From Aurantiochytrium sp. KH105 (taxonomy: Eukaryota > Sar > Bigyra > Thraustochytrida > Thraustochytriidae), in contig BGKB01000283.1 in assembly GCA_003116975.1 (NCBI GenBank), positions 1-60,295 of the forward strand: a stretch of DNA of 60,295 nt, given 5' to 3'. Below are positions 30,124 through 38,779 of the stretch, one piece after another. How positions within the stretch are numbered: the stretch's first letter is position 1; every line of letters starts with the position of its first letter. The notes below the pieces were generated by a model. The model saw nothing but the letters and a program-made list of their open reading frames with translations. It did no database searches and was not told the origin of the DNA. A program made the translations under genes and the position numbers.

Positions 30124-30142
30124 CTCAGCTTGACAATAGAGT

Positions 30143-31879
30143 TTAGGCGTTCTGCCACCACGAGGAAAGCGAGGCGGCCACCGTTGAGGAAGAACGTGCG
30201 CCGCGCGGGCTCGAGGGCGGCGAAGCCGCGGCAATCTGAGACGCTTGAAAGGCCGCGAGCCGCGCGAGCAGGTCGTCCTCGTCTGAACGCCGCGTTGCGA
30301 GATCGTGCTTGATGCGCGCGAGCTCCAGCTGCGAATCGTGCACCGTCGATTCCAAATTCCCGTTCTCCCGCGTCAAACGCGCCACGTCGTCCTCCAAAAT
30401 CTTCGTCTTAGCAGCGCCTTCTTGCTTCACGCGCGCAAGCTCATCCTGCAAGTCTAATAATGCATGGTCTTTGGCTTCCAGACTTGCCGTCAACTTTTCC
30501 ACCTCTTGCTCCAGACCGCTGATGCGCCGTGCTTCCGCAGACTGTCGCTCCATTAACCGAGCCTTCATGTCCTCGCGCAAATCGTGCACTGCCTCCTCGT
30601 ACTGAGCGCGAGCATTATTTCCCACAACCTCTGCAGCCTTGAGTTTCTCAGACACTGCAAATTCTCGTTGCACAGCCTCGTCGCGCTCCTTGCCTGTTGC
30701 AGCAAGCTCTTTTTCCAAACTGCTAATCTTGTCCAGAAAACTCGCCTCCTTGCGCGCGGCGGCTGACTGCGAATCGTCTTCGCGAGATGGCGAGCTACTT
30801 TTCTCATTGCTTGCGCTCGACAGCCCCACGGCAGCTAAATTCTTTTCAGGGCTCCTCGACGAATCTGCAGGCGATTTCGCTTGACGCAAGCCATCACCGA
30901 CGCTTTCCAAGGCAGCCGCGACACTACTAAGCACCACGGCCTCCATGCGTCGTTCATGCGACGCGAAAAGCGCACTCACTTCCGCCACGCTTGTCTGCGC
31001 ACTTTCAAGACGTGCTAGCTTTTCGCTCGCCACGGCAGCACGCCCTTCCGCTTGGAGCATACGAAGTCGCCACTCGTCACACTGAGACCTCAGTCGGATC
31101 ATCGTTTCGCTTTCGTCGGAGCGAAGACGATCCTGCTCCAGGGATGCTTCAGCAATGCCAAGCTCGTCCAGCAGACGTCGGTCCACCGCGGCCCATCGAT
31201 CAAGATCCTCGAGCACGGCATCAACGTCAGACAATGACGAGATCCTTGCTTCTTGGCCCAAAGACTTGGTGTTCATGTGGGTCAAATGAATAATGCCTTC
31301 GACTTCACAAGGGGCCTCGATGCGTGCATCCAGGCCCTGAATAGAATCGTGACCCTTTGACTCGCCTACATTTGCTTGCTCGAAATGCTCCGTCTGGTCC
31401 GTCTCGCCAAGCGCTTCCGCTGCTTTTGTGGCGCGCGAGCTACGAAGTTCCACTGCATGAGCTAATTTTCCCGCGCTTGATCTATCACCTTGCATTGCAC
31501 CAGCTGTCGAGCGATGAGGGTCGAATGCTGGCTCTTCCGCGTTCGCATAAGTGGCGCGCGAGCTCTCCACATATGCAAAGCTACTTTGCGAGCCCTCCAA
31601 AGTCTCCAAAGAAAGCATAGGATCGGGCCTCGCGCTTTCCTTGGTCTCGCGCGCTCGGGTCTTGCTCTCTTCAAACGAATAAGGATCTCCTCCGCGAACT
31701 TGCTGTCGTTTTTCTTCGACTTCTCCTTCACTGCCGCCATCCGACTTGGTCTCCATCATGTCAATTTCTAATGCGGTATTGCCACCCAAGAGAGTAGCGT
31801 CTTGTTTCTCGTTCGTGTGGATCAAAGCCTTCTCACATTCTCGCTCGGGCATCGCTATGCACGCGAGGTCCTCCATCAC
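30143..31879 (-). CDS. Coiled-coil protein, 578 residues
   Basis: No family assigned. The N-terminal 200 residues are Glu/Ser/Thr-rich and probably disordered. A first coiled coil lies at about 235-310 (DLDRWAAVDRRLLDELGIAE, then LRSQCDEWRLRMLQAEGR), followed by a Ser-rich break, and a long second coiled coil from about 375 to 530 with heptads such as LEQEVEKLTASLEAKDHALL. The C-terminus is Ser/Ala-rich and ends SSWWQNA. No signal peptide or membrane helix. Likely a cytoskeletal or centrosomal scaffold, by architecture only. Confidence 0.7.
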   Translation of the reverse strand: MMEDLACIAMPERECEKALIHTNEKQDATLLGGNTALEIDMMETKSDGGSEGEVEEKRQQVRGGDPYSFEESKTRARETKESARPDPMLSLETLEGSQSSFAYVESSRATYANAEEPAFDPHRSTAGAMQGDRSSAGKLAHAVELRSSRATKAAEALGETDQTEHFEQANVGESKGHDSIQGLDARIEAPCEVEGIIHLTHMNTKSLGQEARISSLSDVDAVLEDLDRWAAVDRRLLDELGIAEASLEQDRLRSDESETMIRLRSQCDEWRLRMLQAEGRAAVASEKLARLESAQTSVAEVSALFASHERRMEAVVLSSVAAALESVGDGLRQAKSPADSSRSPEKNLAAVGLSSASNEKSSSPSREDDSQSAAARKEASFLDKISSLEKELAATGKERDEAVQREFAVSEKLKAAEVVGNNARAQYEEAVHDLREDMKARLMERQSAEARRISGLEQEVEKLTASLEAKDHALLDLQDELARVKQEGAAKTKILEDDVARLTRENGNLESTVHDSQLELARIKHDLATRRSDEDDLLARLAAFQASQIAAASPPSSPRGARSSSTVAASLSSWWQNA

Positions 31880-32773
31880 GGAGTACTGCTACGGCGGCAC
31901 AAGAGGTCAACCTGCTGCCCGCTGTGCTCGCGCCCCGTGACGGAAACTAGCGCCTTCAAGCGTCACGAGTCTGCTCTCGTTTTGGCACACTTTCTAGGGC
32001 CGGCAGCAGACTCGCGAAGTTCACAGTTACCTTTGGCCAACTACTACCGGTGACTGGAACAAAGATTTAGCCCTATTGTTCTCAAAAGGCCCAACTCCAA
32101 TGCCAAACTAACTATACTATTTTGTGTGACTTTACATTTCCGACCACGCTACACTCTCGCACGCGCCTCTCCTCTCGCTACGCACAAAAAATCATAGCAA
32201 AGCGAAGCAAAGTAAAGTAACGCAACGCAAAGCAAAGCAAAGCAAAGCAAAGTACCGATCCCCTTCCTGCAACAAGCAAACACCATCATCCCCCCTTTGC
32301 GATCCGTTGAGGCCACATGTCCACTGGAAAACAGGCACTTCTGCCATATTATAATCAAATTGCGAAAAGGAGCTTTCTAGCGAAAAGGAACGAAAACAAC
32401 GCAGAGAACCTTTTAGCCATGCACAGCCAGCTGGGTCACGTCCTTATTATACCTCTGGATCAATTTCGTTTGACCTTCGCGCGGCACGATATGAAGTTTT
32501 AACATGCCATCCGCAAGACAAGCGAACCAAAAGCCAGCAAGAATGAAGAATAAAATTCCGCAGGCGACTTCACAGCAAGATCGCCAAGCCCAAGACAGAC
32601 AAACAGACAGACAGATAGCTTGCAGCTGCAAGTTTGAGGTCGGGGCAAGGGGGCTGCTGCCTGCCAACAGCGAGGAGCGCAGCGCGCACGCGCGTCACGA
32701 ACTTGCAGCGGCAGAGGCGCCAGAAAATAAAGATAGCTTCGTGAAACGAGAGCTCGCTCCTCCGTCCAGAAAC
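31880..32773. other. Divergent promoter region with simple repeats
   Basis: Between the coiled-coil gene and the YccV-domain gene. No gene supported. The YccV frame is open to 32504, but the extra part is a translation of CAGACAGACAG-type leader DNA. Confidence 0.5.
32197..32253. repeat. (CAAAG/TAAAG/CAACG)n repeat
   Basis: About eleven imperfect five-base units. Confidence 0.85.
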
Positions 32774-33493
32774 ATGACGGCCTCCAGCGTGGGCGGCGTG
32801 CTTCGTCGCGAGCTGTTCAAGGGCGCGCGAGAGCTAGACACGAGGATACGCGACCTGCGCACGCGCGTCAAGCCAACGCTCAAGACACGCAGAAGCGAGC
32901 TCTTTGATATTCGCGAAACAGAGAGGTTTAGAAGATTCTTGCCACGCTCCGAGGCCCAGCGCCAGCGAGCAGATAATCAAGGCTACGGCAGCATTCCGTT
33001 CGTGTCAATTACGGATCTTTTCGAAGACGCTTTCCCCACGGACGAGGCCATGGAGGCCTCGGCCGAGGCCGGCTTTGCTGCCCTGCGCGCAGTCTCGCGT
33101 CGTCTCAAGGTCTACGAAAACCGCACCTACGTCCCTGCCAAACCGGACAACGTGCTCCTCGATATTGGCAATGTCTTCCAGCACCGCAAGCACGGCTTTC
33201 GCGGCGTCATCGTGCAGTGGTTTACAGAGTGCCCTGCAGGACCCGACTGGATTGAGCAGTGGGGTCCGTTCGAGCAGGGACCTGACCAGCCTTTTTATCG
33301 CACCCTCGTAGACACTCACGACCGACCGGAGCCTTTTATGACGCTTGCCGCGCAGGAGAATCTCGAGTATCTCCCCAACCCGGAGGGACCCGAGATTGAT
33401 CACCCCAAGATCCCAGAGTTCTTTTCAGACTTTGAGTTTGGTCATTTTGTCCTTCGCGCAAAGATGGCCTGGGCTTTTCCGGAAGACTGGTGA
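32774..33493 (+). CDS. YccV-like (hemimethylated-DNA-binding fold) domain protein
   Basis: 239 residues from the ATG at 32774. The C-terminal half (about 127-235) has the YccV/HspQ-like domain: LLDIGNVFQHRKHGFRGVIV, then a WIEQWGPFEQGPDQPFYRTLVD segment and the FMTLAAQENLEYL block, ending HPKIPEFFSDFEFGHFVLRA. In bacteria the fold is known as a hemimethylated-DNA-binding or heat-shock/protease adaptor (HspQ) domain; in eukaryotes it is found in FBXO21 and plant ClpF. A protein-quality or protease-adaptor role is therefore at least as likely as DNA binding. The N-terminal 60 residues are Arg-rich and helical and could include organelle-targeting information. Confidence 0.82.
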   Translation: MTASSVGGVLRRELFKGARELDTRIRDLRTRVKPTLKTRRSELFDIRETERFRRFLPRSEAQRQRADNQGYGSIPFVSITDLFEDAFPTDEAMEASAEAGFAALRAVSRRLKVYENRTYVPAKPDNVLLDIGNVFQHRKHGFRGVIVQWFTECPAGPDWIEQWGPFEQGPDQPFYRTLVDTHDRPEPFMTLAAQENLEYLPNPEGPEIDHPKIPEFFSDFEFGHFVLRAKMAWAFPEDW

Positions 33494-33788
33494 GGTGCGA
33501 GTTGCACTCCTTGGGATGAGTCAGTCAGTCAGTCAGTCAAGCAAACAAGCAAACAAGCAAGCAAGCAGATTAAGAATCAAGCAAATGAGCGACGCGCATC
33601 ACATTGCGAAAACTAGAGAGAAAGAGAAAGAGAGGACTTCTCCTCGATTGCAGGCTTAGGTATGAACGCTGATGTCAGGCATTAGATAAAGAAGAGCACA
33701 TCAAGAAATGGAGAAATGGTAAAAGCACAAAACAAACAATTGGGGAAAAGGAAAGAGAATGGGAGAGAAAAGAAGTATCGAGGCGTAC
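33494..33788. other. Convergent 3' spacer with AGTC and AAGC repeats
   Basis: Contains CAGT units (33520-33538) and CAAGCAAA units (33538-33568). No gene. Confidence 0.5.
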
Positions 33789-35498
33789 TCAGCGACGAAT
33801 TGGGGCGGAGCGTACCTTGAGATTTCCGTCCACAATCGTGGGCGGCACCTCGTGCACGATGGGCGCTCTTCGGGCAAGATTGACGCGACCATTGACAACC
33901 AAGAGCGGGTTCGGGTTATCGAGCGTCTCCGGCGCCACTGAAACGCCGTCCAAGTACTGCTTGAGCATAGCTTTGAGCAAATTATTCTCGTTCTGGAGAC
34001 GCTCGCGCTCCTTGTCCACCGCCAACTTGGTAAGCAGCGCCTTGTTGTACCGCTTGAAGAAGCCATCCAGAGCCTGCCACTCGTCGATAAGTTTGCCATC
34101 GGGCCCAATCGCCCGCGCCTTCTCCATCAATTCTGCGGGCGACTCGATGTCGTGCTGCAATAGCCTCATCTTGGCGCCAAGATCAGCCTTGGCGCCTTCG
34201 TCTTCCTTTTTCTCCGTTCCTGAGACTTCGCCGCCGGTGGCGACTTGATCTTTGCCCTCTTGGCACGAAGTGCTGCCAGCCTTTTCACGATCTTCAGTCG
34301 TATCCTCCTCTTCAGCTGCGTCCGGACCTTCGTCCTTTCCAGCCGCTGTCGACTCGTAAAACGGGAGCATCTTCTCCTCTTGCGTTTCGTACTTGCGCGC
34401 AAGCTCAGCAAGCTTTAAGATGCGCTCCGCAAGATCAAGGTTTCCGCTAATCTTTTTCCGCGCAGAGCTTGTTGCCTTGGTCAGGTCCATGAGACGCGCT
34501 GACTGAGAGTCGCGGAACTTGTTCATTCGTGTCTTGAGCTCCAGAAAGTGTTTGTTGATCTGGTCCTTTTCAGCGCGCAGACTGCCGTTGCGTTCATCGC
34601 ATTCCTTGGCGTTCTGCGAGATCTTTGTGCGCCAGTGGCTCAGGGAGGCCTGAAGGCGCTCAATCTTTTTAATCTTGGCCTCGATCTCCTTGGAGAGCTC
34701 ATTGTCTTTTCGGGTGAGAAACTTGAAGTCCTGCGTTCGCTGGTCCGTGTTTTGCAGATAGTTGAGATGCGCGGACTCAAAACAACGCTCCAGTTCCTCG
34801 ATGGTGCTCTCGAGCGTGATGCGGAGAATGTTCACGTCCTCGAGGTTTTTGTTGCGCACCTCCTCGCGCGTTTGCTCATGCTCTTGGCGTGCTTCACCCT
34901 CGCGCTCGCTCTCCTTGGACTCCACCGCGGCAACAATATCGAGGAGCTCTTGCTTTTCGAGCTTGTGCTGCTGGATGATCTGCTCGCGTTCGGCATTGAA
35001 CTCAGCCGCGATTTCGGTCATTTCCGACTCGAATTCGCTTTCCAGCGCCAAAAGACGCGCGTCCTGCTGGTCAATGAGCCGGTCGATGTTGGTCAGATGC
35101 GAACGCAGCGCGGTCTGATACTGCTCCTCTGCCTCCTCGACATCACGGTCGAGACTCTGAATAATGGCGTCGCTACGGTCGACGTCGCGTTCATGATTCT
35201 GCGAGAGAATTTCAATGTCGTTGCGGAGAGACTCGACCTTGGCAAGTCGCAGGATCTTGCGCCACTGTTGCTGCACGCGAAGCTTGTTCGTCTGCGTGTT
35301 GCGGAGTTCTTGCTGCATTTCGCGTTCCAGCCTCGCGCGCAGCTGCAAGGCGCGCGCCTTTCGGACGTCATTCTCCGCAAGTCGCAGCCGCTTCTCCTCT
35401 TCGGCGCGGTCCTCGTCGCTCAGCTCGGGATCAGCCTTACCGCCCTTGCCGCCTCCCTTTTTCTTGCCGCCCTTGACGTCCTTGCCCAAGACGGCCAT
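33789..35498 (-). CDS. DRC2: Dynein regulatory complex subunit 2 (CCDC65)
   Basis: DRC2 (CCDC65, FAP250) is a core coiled-coil subunit of the nexin-dynein regulatory complex that links outer doublets and controls dynein in motile cilia. 569 residues, mainly coiled coil. Family blocks: a Lys/Gly-rich N-terminus, then LRLAENDVRKARALQLR, LRVQQQWRKILRLAKVESLRNDIEILSQNHERDVDRSDAIIQ-type region (about 70-115), ALRSHLTNIDRLIDQ, LNYLQNTDQRTQDFKFLTRKD, and near the end NPLLVVNGRVNL. An acidic Glu/Asp-rich insert separates the main coil from the C-terminal conserved part. Presence implies a motile flagellum at some stage, such as zoospores. Confidence 0.93.
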   Translation of the reverse strand: MAVLGKDVKGGKKKGGGKGGKADPELSDEDRAEEEKRLRLAENDVRKARALQLRARLEREMQQELRNTQTNKLRVQQQWRKILRLAKVESLRNDIEILSQNHERDVDRSDAIIQSLDRDVEEAEEQYQTALRSHLTNIDRLIDQQDARLLALESEFESEMTEIAAEFNAEREQIIQQHKLEKQELLDIVAAVESKESEREGEARQEHEQTREEVRNKNLEDVNILRITLESTIEELERCFESAHLNYLQNTDQRTQDFKFLTRKDNELSKEIEAKIKKIERLQASLSHWRTKISQNAKECDERNGSLRAEKDQINKHFLELKTRMNKFRDSQSARLMDLTKATSSARKKISGNLDLAERILKLAELARKYETQEEKMLPFYESTAAGKDEGPDAAEEEDTTEDREKAGSTSCQEGKDQVATGGEVSGTEKKEDEGAKADLGAKMRLLQHDIESPAELMEKARAIGPDGKLIDEWQALDGFFKRYNKALLTKLAVDKERERLQNENNLLKAMLKQYLDGVSVAPETLDNPNPLLVVNGRVNLARRAPIVHEVPPTIVDGNLKVRSAPIRR

Positions 35499-35923
35499 GG
35501 TGATTTACGGTCGCTCTCACGGGCGCGTTCGTAAGGACCCTCTCCACTTTTGCGCGCGCGCACGAGCGCGAGCGCGGTACCTTTGCGTTGCCTGACTCCC
35601 GATTGCTGGTCGCAGTGTCTTGCACGCTCCGACAGGCTTTCTCTCTGCCACGTGCGCGCGCGGCGGAAGTTCTTATTCTCGTCTCCAGAACATGGGGGAA
35701 AAAAAGTCGAAAAAAAGATTGACCAAAAACTTGTACCGGATAGGTGTGCACCCTCGCGAATAAAATCTGAACAAAATTATTTGCATTTATTTTTGTGTGT
35801 GTGCGTTAGGACGTCATATAGACAGATCGTCTTGGCCGAAGACATTGTAGAAAGAAAAGAGGACGGAGAAGGTCCTCTTTGTTGTTCTTGTTGTTGTTGT
35901 GATATATGTATGGTTGATGATTT
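35499..35923. other. Spacer between two minus-strand genes
   Basis: Promoter of DRC2 and 3' region of the next gene. A TTGTTG run occurs at 35880-35900. No gene. Confidence 0.5.
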
Positions 35924-37840
35924 TCACTTGGTGAGGCGTGAGAGCTCTTCTTCCTCCTTGCAGAATTGGTCGAGCAGATCAAGGCGCTGCGACGCCCAGT
36001 CGCGGCAAAGTCTACGCTCGGCCTCGAGGCTTTGCGCCAAATTGGCAGATCGCGCGACCTCGGCGAGGAGACGCTGATGAAGAGTCTCAAGCTTGCTGGC
36101 CGACTCTGCGAGACGACGTTCGTGGGCCTCGTGCTGTGCCCGGGCGCGTTGCAGGGACTCCTCGAGATTCGCCACTTGCCGCTCCTTGCGCGCAAGCTCT
36201 TGACGGACGTCCGAGGAGTCTGCTGTCCGCTCGTCGCGGACTTGCTCAAGCTGAGAAACCTTTGTACGCGCTTCGTCGAGGTCACGCTGCTTGCGCAAGA
36301 GGCGCTGATCCGAATCCTTGAGACGCTCCGACAGATCCTTGACCACGCCGGCGTGCTTGCGCTCCGACTCGTGAAGCTGCTTCCGCAAAAGCACAGTGTT
36401 CTCTTCGAGCTCCTCGATCGTGCTCGACAAAAGATTGACACGCTGGTCCGCAGCACTGAGCGCAGATACCGTGTCGGTAAGCGACGTGGCTTGTGTCTCG
36501 TTCCTTTCCTCAAGCTCGGCGAGGCGCTGACGTTGGTGATCGCGGTCAGCCTTGATGGTTTCGAGTTCACGGCGCGAAGAGGCATACCTATCGTCCTCTG
36601 ACGCACGCAGGTCCTCGAGTGCAATGCGCGCAGTTTCCAGCTGGCCATCGAGGGTTGCAACCTGGCTCTGCAGCTCGCGAACACGCAGTTCTTCGCTTTG
36701 AGCTCGGTCGTGCTCGCTGTGAAGCTCTTCGCGCAGCAATTCTGCCTCCTTGACAGCTGCGACGCGTTCTTCCTCGCGGGCCTTCTTTTCCTGATCCAAA
36801 GACTCGAGCAAGAAATTTTCTGCCGATCGTGCGGCTTCGCGAATCTTGTCAACATCAGCGTTTTTCTCCTCGAGCCGAGCTTCCAGGCCTTGCACGCGCT
36901 CCAGGGCTACCTCGAGATCGCCATATAATCTGCTCTGCGCGTCGATGGTCTCCTGGGCGCCAGCCAAGGAGTTGCGGAGCTGATGGTTTTGCTGGGTGAG
37001 CGCCCGAATACGCGCGTCCTTTTTGGCATTGTCAGCCTTGAGACGCTCAAATGCAAGACGTTGCGCCCGAAGTTTTTCCAGAGACGCTTGGATGCGAACG
37101 ACGTCGCCGGACTGCATCACCCCAGAGCTCGTGCTCGGCCGCTCGCCGCCGTCTTGGCCAGCGGGAAGAGACGCTGGCGAAGCAAAGGCAAGCGTAGCAG
37201 GCGTCAACATCATAGGCGGTGGCGCGGAAGCGCGACCGGGCGTCGACTTGGGCGTCGAAAAGGCGGCCCTGTTTTCTTGCACGGGCGTCATGGGTGTTCC
37301 CAGGCGGAACTGGCCGTTGGAGCGTGCGTGCTGCGAAGCCTCAGTGTCGAAATGCGACGGCGGCGGCGTCACTTCTTGCGGGTTTGTGTGTGCCCTGGCT
37401 TTGACCGTGCCAGGTGTAGGCGTCGCGGCATAGCCCCCGCTCGCGCTTCTGCGTCGATACGGGTTGCCACTCGACGTGTCGGGGGTTCCTGCCGCCGCGA
37501 GAGCGTTGACTTGGCCCAGAGAGTCTGCAATGAGCAGAGAATAGGGCTTGCTAATGGACTTGAGTCTCGCCAGCTCCTTTTGCACGAGTGCGACTGGCAT
37601 CTTCATGAACGAGACCTTGGCGCTTCCTAGTGATGCGCCGACGACGAACTGGCCGACGTGCAGCATCCCATTGGCGTCGTGGCCATGGATCCCGCTTATC
37701 CGTGCGCACGCTTCGTCCGCCTCGCGCCGCACCTGCAGCGTCACCCTATCGTCGACGACGACATTGTGCGGCTTCGTCTGCGGCGTCAGCGGCGTCCGCG
37801 GCGGCATGGGCGGCGGCGCGCCCTCGGTCTGCGTCATCAT
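35924..37840 (-). CDS. Coiled-coil protein with possible N-terminal PDZ-like domain
   Basis: 638 residues from the ATG pair at 37840; the frame is open to 37990 but the extra part is Ala/Arg-rich leader. Residues about 25-110 (DRVTLQVRREADEACARI, then GHDANGMLHVGQFVVGAS and LARLKSISKPYSLLIAD) have the strand pattern and the G-L-x-V-G turn of a PDZ domain, which I consider possible only. A Pro/Thr/Ser-rich linker follows (about 120-250), and a continuous coiled coil from about 255 to the end. Probably a cytoskeletal or membrane-associated scaffold. No exact family known to me. Confidence 0.65.
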   Translation of the reverse strand: MMTQTEGAPPPMPPRTPLTPQTKPHNVVVDDRVTLQVRREADEACARISGIHGHDANGMLHVGQFVVGASLGSAKVSFMKMPVALVQKELARLKSISKPYSLLIADSLGQVNALAAAGTPDTSSGNPYRRRSASGGYAATPTPGTVKARAHTNPQEVTPPPSHFDTEASQHARSNGQFRLGTPMTPVQENRAAFSTPKSTPGRASAPPPMMLTPATLAFASPASLPAGQDGGERPSTSSGVMQSGDVVRIQASLEKLRAQRLAFERLKADNAKKDARIRALTQQNHQLRNSLAGAQETIDAQSRLYGDLEVALERVQGLEARLEEKNADVDKIREAARSAENFLLESLDQEKKAREEERVAAVKEAELLREELHSEHDRAQSEELRVRELQSQVATLDGQLETARIALEDLRASEDDRYASSRRELETIKADRDHQRQRLAELEERNETQATSLTDTVSALSAADQRVNLLSSTIEELEENTVLLRKQLHESERKHAGVVKDLSERLKDSDQRLLRKQRDLDEARTKVSQLEQVRDERTADSSDVRQELARKERQVANLEESLQRARAQHEAHERRLAESASKLETLHQRLLAEVARSANLAQSLEAERRLCRDWASQRLDLLDQFCKEEEELSRLTK

Positions 37841-38779
37841 CCGGACGTTCTCGCCGCCTGCGCGCGCAGCCTCGGCCTCGCGTCTCTCGCCTCCCAGCCC
37901 TGCTCCCGCCAGCGCCCTTCCCGCGTGCGCTCGCGCGAGCTGCGCCGTCGTCTCGGCCAGCGAGAGAGAAGAAGAAGAAGGCGCTCGCAATTCAAATCCT
38001 CGCCGCGTCCAACGCCTCGCTCGCTCGCGCTCTGCCAGGCACGCAGCTGCGCAGCGGCACGCAGCCGCGGCCCCAGGACCCCGGCGGGGCGCGGCGCGGC
38101 GGCGCGGCTCAGGCGCGGCGAGGCGCGGCGCGGCGGCGCGGGCGCAGGCCGGGGGCGCGGCGGCGCGGCACCGGCTCGAGGCGCTGCTCGGATTGGTTTT
38201 GCTTTGCTTTGCTTTGCTTTGCTCTGCTCTGCTCTGCTCGCGCCTGCTTCATCGCCCGCCTGTCAACGCGCACCTCTGCCCGGGCTTGTTTCTCCGCCTC
38301 CCATGCCCTCTGCGCCTTCGCTCTTTATTTTACGTCTCAGAGACGGCCGACTAGACAAGCACGACCTGTCGCATATGCAGCTTGGGTTAGATCTGCCGAG
38401 AGGGGACGCCAGCGCATCGTAGGCGGGACGTGCGCGCAGTGGACGGGAGGGAAGGGGGGGAATAAAAGTAAAAGCGCCGGTCGGGGAATTCGGAGAGATG
38501 AAAAAGGGTTGCGCAGAAAGAGAGGGAGCAAGGAGGGAGAAAAACGAAAAGCGAGCCTTTGCTCTGGCACGTAGAAGGAGAAGGCGTGGAAGCGGGGCAC
38601 GGGCGACGCGAGCAAGCGAGACTTGGAGTCGTCGGCGGCGTGGAGAGTAAGACCTGGGGATCTGCGCGAGCTGCTCCATTCGCTCTGCACTTCTGCGTTT
38701 TGCGAAGAGAAAGTAAGACAATAAAAGGGCGGGGAAAGCGGGGTGGGTGGGTGACAGACAACAAACAAGAGACGTTGAA
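37841..38779. other. Divergent promoter region
   Basis: Very GC-rich on the left (GGCGCGGC repeats near 38084-38170), then a (GCTTT/GCTCT)n run at 38193-38240. No gene supported. Confidence 0.5.

Larger units (their letters stand above)
26601..30142. other. Repeat-rich region without a convincing gene
   Basis: About 3.5 kb. Frames on both strands overlap, are biased to Ala/Arg/Ser/Cys, and have no motif I recognise. Simple repeats are frequent: GCCAGCCA runs near 26937-26970, GATCGATC near 27041-27063, GAAA, AAGGC, CTGGCTG-type and GCCATGCTT-type (29176-29217) repeats, and a 19-bp minisatellite. No tRNA-like structure was noticed. It may hold long untranslated regions, non-coding RNA or nothing. 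Confidence 0.5.

Noticed and set aside
34548..35534. Long plus-strand frame of 328 codons
   Set aside because: Antisense shadow of DRC2; the Leu/Val-rich content mirrors the Glu/Lys/Gln codons of the coiled coil.
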